A DNA stretch of 64,000 nucleotides from Salvator merianae (Eukaryota > Chordata > Lepidosauria > Squamata > Teiidae), in NCBI GenBank assembly GCA_003586115.2, contig QVOM02000112.1, positions 49,386,143 through 49,450,142 of the forward strand. The letters run 5' to 3'. Position numbers and translations under genes: made by a program. A model generated the notes under the pieces. The model did not search any database. It was not told the DNA's origin and worked only from the letters and a program-made list of their open reading frames with translations. Position 1 is the stretch's first letter. The number at the start of each line of letters is the position of its first letter. Shown in pieces: positions 50,966-64,000 of this stretch.

Positions 50966-52678
50966 GTAGGTGCACCTTTTTAAAAAACCAGATGTTGTTA
51001 AGTTAGTATAATGTAAGTTTTCATTCTTTATAATCTTTAGTTAGCATCACTTTCAGAAGATGGAAGAATCTCTAATCAAGGGGAATTTGCTGCAAAATAG
51101 TGACAGTGAATGTTTTTGTATTGGCGCAAAGGTGGTCAATATACATAAGTGACAAAACATCTCTCCTGATTGACATGTGCTTTGATCAAGTAATAACTGT
51201 TAATATGTAAACCAAAATAAGGGAATGTTCAATGTGTTTTTAATAGTAAATATCATCAAATGTGCAAAATATTGAAAGAATGGTTTCTTCCTTCTCACTT
51301 CTCTCCTCAATTTTTTTAGATAAAGTGATAACACTAGAAGTAAACGTGCACAGCCTGATGTAACTAAGTCTCAATCATGTAACTCTGTCTCAGCCTGTCA
51401 AAGCTTGGGAAGCTCCCTCTTGTTACTATTCTTGTTGTGGCTTGGTTTCTCATTCTTACTTCATACTGTGATATTGGCTCATTTCTTTAAAATTGATCTG
51501 TGTGAGGCAAGAATGAAAATTACCAACTAGTACCTTCTATTTCCACTTGAAATAATTGAAATAATTTATTTTACACTAATTAAACCAAACATTGGAAACC
51601 ATTGTGATTGCAGTCAGTGCGGTGGTGTTTTTTTAATCCTTCTGGTGTTTATTGTGAAATGAAATCCAAATACATAATATGTCAGTTTATTAAAACAATT
51701 AAAGACTGTTTTAAAAGCAAACATGTATCTAACTGTTACATGTTTCAAAAATACCTGGAAAGGTTAATTTGTGCTTTGTGTTAAGAAAATATTATGGAAA
51801 GGAAGAGAGCATACATCTTTTGTGCGTGTGTTTATCAGAAATATGTGCATATAGGTCAAATTTTACAGATAGTTGCTTCAAATTGTTTCTATCAAAAGCT
51901 TGCTAAAGGGATGATGGAATTATATGAATGTATGTTAAGAATCTTGGGCCAGCTGAGAATTTACAGTGTTTATTCTGTGGTACAATCAGTGCTTGGTCAG
52001 TTGTAGTAAACAAATTAAATACATTCTTTATCGTTCTAAATTTTAGTGTTTAATTTTAAAAAAGCAACGTTTCAAAATGCTTCAAAGGTTCTGCCTCTTT
52101 GAATGAGAAATGTAAAGGATTGCCTTGCTCATGTCATGATTTCCTCAGTAGATCTCTTCATGCTCTGTAAAAGTGGTACTCCTCATCTGCAGTGTAAAAA
52201 CTGTGATACAGAAAAAGAAGAGTTTGAGAATAATTTAACTCGCTACTAATAGAACTCAGAATCATTAGCTCTCTTATCCTAACTAAGTGGGTTATGTCGA
52301 CTTGCACCTGTCATTTTAACTTTTGATTTCTCAGGAACCAAGATCAGAAGCTTCTTATCATTTTGGAGTCATGTACAGTCATCTTAAACTTATCAGGGAG
52401 TACAGTGGTGACATATTGGTGTGCACTAGAAAAAAGGCCATATATATCAAAATCATAGAACAGTCATTTATAATATTTATGTGTTCTTTATTACATAAAA
52501 AGTGAACTCAGTACTTCTTTTCTTCTCACTTGTGTTAATATTTATTTACAAATGCAATATTCTGATGCAATGTTGTATTCAACATTAAAATTCACATATG
52601 TACATATTTTAAATCATATTAATCTAGCCTATTTGAAAGATATTTTAATATATGCAAATACGTTTTGCTCCTTTTTAG
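50966..52678. other. Intron, nothing recognised
   Basis: A+T-rich intron of 1713 bases without a named repeat. Confidence 0.5.
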
Positions 52679-52772
52679 AGAAAATATCACTTGGCAAAGA
52701 AGGAATATGAACAACTTCTGCAGATTGAAAATCTTCCTGCACAAGTGAAAGCAACTGTGTTACAGCAGTTGG
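52679..52772 (+). CDS. KDM6A: KDM6A exon (5th in window): TPR unit
   Basis: Reads [20 protein letters not shown] and ends ...KATVLQQL plus the first G of a glycine codon. The acceptor is CTCCTTTTTAG and the donor GTATGT. The tail from KATVLQQL is identical to human. The front differs from the human protein (as I recall it) at five places in about twenty (L for S, K for E, E for A, I for T, P for S), an unusual concentration. The exon provides the second helix of one TPR unit and the start of the next. Confidence 0.96.
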
Positions 52773-53594
52773 GTATGTAGAAATGCCTAAATGGGGAAGA
52801 GCATAGAAAGTGTTCTACATATTTTCAACAATGGATTCTATTCATGGGACTTTGCCATGTATCCAGTTTTCCACTGACCCAAGCCTAGTACAATTTTTTT
52901 GTTGGAAATATATCAGCTGGTTCCCTTAGCTAGTCCCAAAATGCAGAGGTACAGACATAACTATGCCATTGTGTGAGGTGATTTCCTTTTGAATTTGTAG
53001 TATTTGTATTACTTCATTTTTTCTGTGAAGACTTCAGAATAAAATTACTGACCAGTTAGCATGGATCTGACTATCTTTTCCCTCTGTTATAGAGCCTGTG
53101 AAAAGTTCTGCGAAGCATAATAATATTGTGTCTTAAGATAGTTCATTTAAATTGCGTAAAGAGCCATTTTCTGGAATTAGCTGTCTGTCTGTCAAGTTTT
53201 TAGCTTGTGACTGAATAGAGTTAACAGTTGTTTCATTGGCTAGCCAATAGAAATGAGTTTTTTATGTTTTTGTCCCACCCCCACCCTGGAATGTCAAATC
53301 TTGGAGTTGATAGGGTTTCTTGCCAGCTATAATAACATGTTTATTTTTACTAGCTAAATGGAGCTTGCTTACCATGTCTTTGCGATGGATCTTTAAGGGA
53401 CAGTTAGTTACAAGTATAACAGCTTGTACAAGTTGCTAATTAAAATTCCATAGACACCTTTTAAATTGTATTTTAATTTTTTAAATTTCCTATACTAGTT
53501 TAGTCTAAAATATAAATCATTTTTTTTCACAAACAAAAAGTTAGTACTGTCTTTTATTATTTGATATCTAATTTCCTTAGATGTTATCCTAACA
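52773..53594. other. Intron, nothing recognised
   Basis: No exon or repeat was named before the L2 tail. Confidence 0.4.
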
Positions 53595-53975
53595 GGGAGG
53601 GAGGATTGTATTTTAAATATGTTTTAAATATTTAAAACGTGAGCCAGTTTGGCCTTGTGGTTAGCGTGTCAGACTCTTATCTGGAACTCTCCTGGTTTGA
53701 GTCTGCACTCTGAATGAAGTCAGCTGGGTGACCTTGGGCTCGTCACAGCTCTGTCCTGAATTCTCACAGTCCCACCTACCTCACAAGGTGTCTGTTGTGG
53801 AGAAAAGAACAGAAGGTTTGTCAGTCGCTTTGAGTGCCTTCGGGTGAGAAAAGCGGCGTATAAAAAACCAACTCTTCTTAAAATATTTTTTCTATTTTAT
53901 TTTTTCATTATTGTGATCTGCCCTGGGACCTTCTGGTGAAGGGTGGGATATAAATTCCATAAACAAGCAAACAAA
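53595..53975 (+). mobile_element. L2 LINE 3' tail, split by a SINE
   Basis: The first piece (53595-53640, GGGAGGGAGGATTGTATTTT) and the second (53880-53975, with TGATCTGCCCTGGGACCTTC) are together the same tail seen at 45888-45998. A SINE was inserted between them. The joint order of blocks in the other copy shows that the two halves belonged together. Confidence 0.75.
53641..53879 (+). mobile_element. tRNA-derived SINE
   Basis: Starts GAGCCAGTTTGGCCTTGTGG, containing an A-box-like TTGGCCTTGTGG (53649-53660), and carries a B-box-like GGTTTGAGTCT (53694-53704). This is the internal RNA polymerase III promoter inherited from a tRNA gene. The body has the GACCTTGGGCTCGTCACAGC segment common in amniote SINEs and ends GGCGTATAAAAAACCAACTC, TTCTT. 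The insertion lies inside an L2 tail, with TTAAATATTT-like sequence on both sides as a probable target duplication. I cannot name the family firmly. Confidence 0.8.
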
Positions 53976-57526
<3,551 letters not shown>

Positions 57527-58205
57527 AGAACGTAAGAGGAACCCTGCTGGATCAGGCCACAGCCCATGTAGTCCAGCATCCTGTCTCACACAGAGGCCCA
57601 CAAATTGCTTCTGTGTATTCACCTGCTCTCAACTTCTTTCAGATTGCCTTTAGAGGCATCCTGCCTGTCTCTCCACTCTGGAGGCAGTACCTAGGCATGC
57701 ATTTTAGTAGCTATTCATACACCTGACCTCCATGAATCTGTCCAATTTGTGCTTAAAACTCTCCAGGCTTATGCTGTCACCACTTCTTCTGATAGTAATT
57801 CCATAGACCAATGACTCTCTGAGTAAAAAAATACTTCTCCTTGTCAGTCCTAAATCTCCTGCTCATCAGCTTCATAGAGCACCCTCTGGTCATAGTGTTG
57901 TGTGATAGAGAAAATAATTTTTCCCTATCCACCTTTTCCATACCATGCATAATTTTATATACTTCAGTCAGGTTCCCTCTTAAACAACATTTTTCAAGGC
58001 TGAAGAGGCCAAGACGTTGCAGACTGATTTCATACGGAAGGGGCTTCAGCCCCTTAATCATTCTGGTTCCCCTTTTCTGCATCCTTCCAGTTCCACAATA
58101 TGCTTTCTAAGTTGAATTGACCAGAATTGTACACAATGTTCCAAGTGTGGTCTCACTGTTGATTTATAAAGAGGCACAGTGACATTTGCTGACTTCCATT
58201 TCAGC
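57527..58205 (-). mobile_element. CR1 LINE 3' end
   Basis: The - strand frame at 58082-57777 reads MQKRGTRMIKGLKPLPYEIS, LQRLGLFSLEKCCLRGNLTE, VYKIMHGMEKVDREKLFSLS and later FRTDKEKYFFTQRVIGLWN. This is the end of CR1 ORF2 in full order. The tail at low coordinates begins (+ sense) AAGAGGAACCCTGCTGGATC. The frame is open for 101 codons, so this is one of the better preserved copies. 5'-truncated. Confidence 0.92.
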
Positions 58206-58599
58206 TAGCAACTTGTCATCACAATCATTAGTAGTAGTATTTTGTATAATGCCTCCTAATTCATGAAATTGAACCAAAGAAGAAAGCATTTAAAGAAATA
58301 TATTTGAATCTGCAGTAGTGGAGGTGGGTGGTAGGGAGTTAGAGAAGCCCAACCCTGACACTCCCAGCCTTCCTTTATTGGTGTGAAAGCTAATGCACAT
58401 ATAGATGTTGAAACCTGCAGACATAGAACAAAGACTAGCCTACAGCTGCCACAGATTTAGGATGTCCCCAGTATGACAAGGCATTTCAGCAGCAGCTTAT
58501 GGGAGACAGCTAGTATGGACTTGTCCTAAATGGAAGGGCAAGAAGCACACCATTACAACTACAGCAATGTCCTAATAACTCTGGCATTCGCCCCCAAAG

Positions 58600-58847
58600 T
58601 TAACACAGGCTAGAATGTAGACTTTTGCTGGTTTCAATCTCATTTGTAGTAGTTTTTTGGACTGTAGTGCCGTGTTCCGTAGTTCTTCTGAGAACCTAAC
58701 TTTCAGACATAGCTATGATGTCCATCTTCAGAGGATTTGACTTCTGGAAGAGTAAAAAACAACTGTTCTTGGCTTAGGTTCTGAGAAGAACTATGGAACA
58801 TGGCACAGCAGCCCAAAAACTACTACAAATGAGATTTAACACAGGCT
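58600..58847. mobile_element. Penelope-like element remnant, inverted pair with hammerhead-like core
   Basis: An inverted repeat with arms of about 60 bases: 58638-58700 against 58770-58833 (CTCATTTGTAGTAGTTTTTT on one side, AAACTACTACAAATGAG on the other). On the - strand one side reads CTGAAGATGGACATCATAGC, TATGTCTGAAAGTTAGG, then GTTCTCAGAAGAACTACGGA. This resembles the end of vertebrate Penelope-like elements, whose terminal repeats carry hammerhead ribozymes. The 12-base word TTAACACAGGCT stands directly repeated at 58600-58611 and 58836-58847 on either side, like a target duplication. The element lacks any reverse transcriptase frame. Confidence 0.55.
58701..58731 (-). ncRNA. Hammerhead-ribozyme-like core (candidate)
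   Basis: On the - strand CTGAAGA (58731-58725) is followed by a short stem GACAT...ATGTC around CATAGCT, and then GAAA (58704-58701). That is the conserved core order of a hammerhead: CUGANGA, stem II, GAAA. Stems I and III and the cleavage-site side are not clear by eye, so activity is unknown. It fits the Penelope-like context. Confidence 0.4.
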
Positions 58848-60183
<1,336 letters not shown>

Positions 60184-60489
60184 TAAGATCTAATTTATAT
60201 GTTATGAAATGTTACATTTAATAAGACAACCTTTACGTTCAGTTATTAAAAATAAAATACTTAGGTTTTGGTTGTTTTTATTATTGTTAGGATTACTTCA
60301 AATCATTCACTGTATGGATATTATCAAAGAACATTTTAAGTGATATTAGGAATAGTTTTCTGAGCAATGTAGTTGTCCAACCTCTAGTTTAAAAGGATCC
60401 TTAAGTTGCTTCCATATATTCTATTACAACAAGTGAGGTATTACAACTGTTGTGCTTTAAAAGTTTGCTCCAGGCAGATTTTGGGGTAA

Positions 60490-60813
<324 letters not shown>

Positions 60814-61331
60814 TAAGGAGAGAAGGCTGTTAAATGTTGTGGGTAGGGAGGTGGTGGAAAATAAGGAAATGAAAGCTGTAATATATTGTTGTTTCATGAA
60901 CTGTATAATTTGTTTCCATATACATTCTAAACATACCATAGCTTGCAGTTTATTTTATTTCTCATATTAAGTGGGTCTCTATTCTTAAGAAATTTCTTTC
61001 TACCTTGATATAATTTATGCATATTGTGTTGTCTGCATTTTAAGTTATCATAGCATTTAGTGAGAATACACACTATTCTTTGCTCTTATTTTCAGTTTCA
61101 GAACCAAAGCACTAAAGAGACCTCTGAAATCAGAGCTCAACTTTTGTTCTGATTCTCACAAAGGTTTATATTCTGGTTACCCTCTTTATCCTTAGCGCTT
61201 CTCTGAAATCCCAGATCTAAAATTTATTCTTTCTAACACACAGTAGAGTACAGAGTTTAGGAAGATTTCATGGACTTGATCTTACTAAATTAGGCGTGTG
61301 TTAAATTTACTTTTTACATAATTTTTCCTAG

Positions 61332-61529
<198 letters not shown>

Positions 61530-61906
61530 TAGTAATCAAGCGTATTTTGCTGTAGCACAGGGCTAGTTTTCACTGGTAACAAGATTTTATTAGTAAAGGG
61601 AGATTAAGAGTAGACTCCCTGTGATTTGGAGGAAATATGGGGGAACCAATTTAGAACCTTTGTGGATTTTCATGATTATCAGAAAGATTTCATCCCACAT
61701 GGAATTTACAAGTCTTTTGTTTTAAAAATCACCCCCTGAAAGGTACACACTGTTTCTTTGATGCTATGGAAAATGTTTTTCGATAAATGAGATCAGAATA
61801 GTTATACAGCCCTTTCTAAAATGTGTAGCTGATAAAAGATATGTAGGTTAAGGAACATTTTAAAATGTATAGAACCATATTTTTTTCTTCCTCCTTTGAT
61901 TCCTAG

Positions 61907-62053
61907 GCTTGTAAACCTCATCAAAATACAGAACCTGTACTAGGCCTCAGTCAAACACCTATTTCACAATTGCCACTACACATGATTCCTTCTAGCCATG
62001 TAGATGACCTGTCCAGTCCAGCCAAGAGGAAAAGAACATCTAGTCCATCAAAG
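61907..62053 (+). CDS. KDM6A: KDM6A exon (10th in window): optional exon with KRKR nuclear-localisation-type motif
   Basis: Reads ACKPHQNTEPVLGLSQTPIS and ends DDLSSPAKRKRTSSPSK (49 codons, 147 bases, both borders on codon boundaries). In mammals this exon is included in some KDM6A isoforms and skipped in others. Its basic cluster, PAKRKRTSSP here, acts as a nuclear localisation signal. Compared with human it lacks about two residues after TPISQ. The acceptor is TTTGATTCCTAG and the donor GTATAT, a weaker donor than the neighbours, which fits optional use. Confidence 0.95.
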
Positions 62054-62525
62054 GTATATATTCTCCTGAAAAAGCCCCACTTAGAATTCTGACTTTCTAG
62101 ATTAGTAGTTCATTGTTTAGGTGACCTGACAAACAGGGTTACAGTGTCCCCAGGGTGACATTGTGTTAGAAGTCGTTGGACACAGCAGTAGCCTTAATAT
62201 TAGCTTTCTTTGAGGACAGGAAACAAATCATATCACTTTGTCTACCACTTTTGCTTATATTTAGAATGCTTAATCATCACATTATTGGTATTGCAAAAAA
62301 CAGAAGGAATTTTGATGAACTTTTAAGTCCACCATTTGGTTTTAATTCTTCATCACAGTTGATTATATTTTATTTTACTTTTTTTTCGCCCCATGAATGT
62401 ACTAATGTTAATTATATTTAGCAAGAGGGTTTTTTTCCCTTTTAAAAAAATATTTTGTGTTGCAATAGACACCAGTAATAAATTCTTGCTACTGTGGATT
62501 CTTGTTCTTTTAATCTTTTCCTTAG

Positions 62526-62621
62526 AACACTTTAGATGCATGGAGCAGTGGCCATACAGTGTCACATCCTCCACTACAGCAACAAGTACATTCTTGGTGC
62601 TTGACACCACAGAAATTACAG
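62526..62621 (+). CDS. KDM6A: KDM6A exon (11th in window): linker
   Basis: Reads [20 protein letters not shown] and ends [11 protein letters not shown] (32 codons). The acceptor is TTTTCCTTAG and the donor GTAAAT; both borders are on codon boundaries. The second half, from VSHPP, follows the human protein closely; the first half differs more (LDAWSS for SDNWSG). The next exon, expected to begin HLEQLRAN-like, is not in the remaining 1379 bases. Confidence 0.95.
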
Positions 62622-63852
62622 GTAAATCTGCAGAATGTCCTTTCTCCCACAAAGTTATATATTTCTCTAAAATGCTGAATGTCCCCATTTCTCCTTATTT
62701 TCCAACCTGTCTCCAAGCTTTACTTCAGATGTAGCTCTTCTCTCTATTTATCGTTATTTGAATATTTATACTGAATGTTCCTATTTGTACATGTTCTCTG
62801 TTGTTGAGCCCTCTAGTGCACTGTGTAAGCTTTTTAAATGATTTCTTTTTTTTAAAAAAAAAAGATGCTTTCACATTAGTAGTGAAACCCTTGATAATGT
62901 ATATTAGCCTTTGTATACCATACTTGGGATTCGAAATTGCTGTTCAGTTCTGTGTATAATAGAGACCTGCAGTACTATGCACTTCCATTGCTTACTCTAA
63001 ATTGGACCTGAGACAGGATTTGCCACAATAAGAGCTAGATTAGCACTGCCACCTTTCTTGCCACTGAAAGAGTTATCTTCCTTGAAGGAAAGAAATGGCG
63101 AAATTGCCAAAGAACCCTTAAACAGAAGACATAATCACTTGCAGCTGTTGTTACTTGTCTACCCAATATTGAGATAGTAGTGAATATCTGTAACTTAGGG
63201 TTGGAGCACACTGATTTTTTTTAAAAAAAAAAATTGTACTGATGATTCTCCCTAGTCTAGTTGTGGAACATCTGCAGACAGAAAATTCAACGCAGCAGTC
63301 TGTATGCATACTCAGAATTATCTGCCTACATGAATTATCAAAGTTAACTGTATTTTTTATATTGGGCTCCAGCTGGGGAATTATTTAAGGTAAACATGGC
63401 CCTTTAGGTATTGGTAAACTCTGGTTCCCATCAGCTCTGGCCTGCAGCATCAATAGAACTTACTCTACAATGAGAACAAGGCATCCCTGTTGCAGAATGA
63501 GACACTTCTGTGGTCACATTTCAGCCGTTTAAATGACTTCTTTGGATATTGTTTTGTTTTGTTTTGAGGCAGTCTGTTCAAGGCCTGGGTTAAGATAAGG
63601 TCTGAATCTGTTGGTAATGACAGTCTACTGATGACACGATTGTGCCTGTAACCAGGGCAGCACTTTTAGTCTTGCTTCTCAGGCCAAGTCAGGGGCCATA
63701 GCAGTGCAGTTAAAGGCACTGCTGTGACAGTTGCCAGAATTGGAGTGCTACCTCCAACAAGGTTGAGGTAGGGGTACTAAGACACTCGGGGTACATAGAC
63801 CCAGCTCATCACCTCCAAAAGGTAAGCTAGCTAGGTAGCTAGCTTGCTTTAT
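62622..63852. other. Intron, nothing recognised
   Basis: No exon signature after the donor at 62622. Short A/T runs occur near 62848 and 63210. The next KDM6A exon must lie beyond the window. Confidence 0.5.
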
Positions 63853-63869
63853 CTCTCTCTCTCTCTTTT

Positions 63870-63913
<44 letters not shown>

Positions 63914-63975
63914 TTTCTTTCTTTTTCTTTCTCTCTTTCTCTCTTTCTCTCTCCCTCCCCTCCCCTCCCCTCCTT
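63853..63975. repeat. (CTTT)n / (CT)n microsatellite
   Basis: A long pyrimidine tract: CTCTCTCTCT, then about a dozen CTTT units, then CTCTTT and CCCTCCCC variants. It is a simple repeat, asymmetric in strand (all purine on the other strand), with potential for triplex formation. Confidence 0.95.
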
Positions 63976-64000
63976 TCAACTAGAAGAGCGATTTTTAGAA

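Noticed and set aside
63853..63975. Pyrimidine tract as a splice acceptor for the next exon
   Set aside because: It is a simple tandem CTTT repeat with no AG followed by a KDM6A-like reading frame.

Overview
This is vertebrate genomic DNA, most likely from a lizard or snake. The window holds the middle of one split protein-coding gene on the + strand, surrounded by old transposable elements. The mix of elements (CR1, L2, RTE/BovB and L1 LINEs, a tRNA-derived SINE, Penelope-like remnants, hAT-, Harbinger- and mariner-type DNA elements) is typical of squamates. There are no bacterial-type genes, operons or CRISPR arrays, and I found no tRNA or rRNA gene.

The gene is KDM6A (UTX), the X-linked-type H3K27 demethylase, or a close gametolog of it. 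Eleven exons lie between 25355 and 62621: 25355-25413, 38284-38404, 42699-42753, 50931-50965, 52679-52772, 55224-55350, 60084-60182, 60579-60798, 61332-61466, 61907-62053 and 62526-62621. All have AG/GT borders and phases that join without a break into 1188 bases (396 codons). They encode most of the TPR array and the start of the linker that follows it, including the optional exon with a KRKR basic cluster. The 5' exons (start codon, first TPR) and the 3' exons (rest of linker, JmjC domain, zinc-binding domain) lie outside the window or were not found.

Layout: 1-25354 has no recognisable exon and reads as intron. It holds an R4/Dong-like LINE remnant, several L2 tails (one with a long open frame at 3317-4162), a Harbinger MITE (8287-8712), a 3.5-kb L1 (10621-14120), a CR1 (14120-16375) and further L1, L2 and CR1 pieces. 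The 12.9-kb intron 25414-38283 holds BovB, L2, a LINE 5' fragment, and a long CR1 that keeps part of ORF1. The intron 42754-50930 holds BovB, L2 with a (TAGA)n tail, and a CR1 interrupted by a mariner-type element. The later introns hold a SINE nested in an L2 tail, another CR1 tail, and a Penelope-like inverted pair with a hammerhead-like core. The last five exons are close together (introns about 400-530 bases), then the window ends in intron with a (CTTT)n tract.

No previously undescribed multi-gene system is visible. The most interesting items are the Penelope-like inverted structure near 58600-58850, two perfect palindromes (50 and 28 bases), the nested insertions with recoverable empty sites, and an apparently raised amino-acid divergence in part of the otherwise very conserved TPR region. 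All identifications are from reading the sequence; no database search was run.
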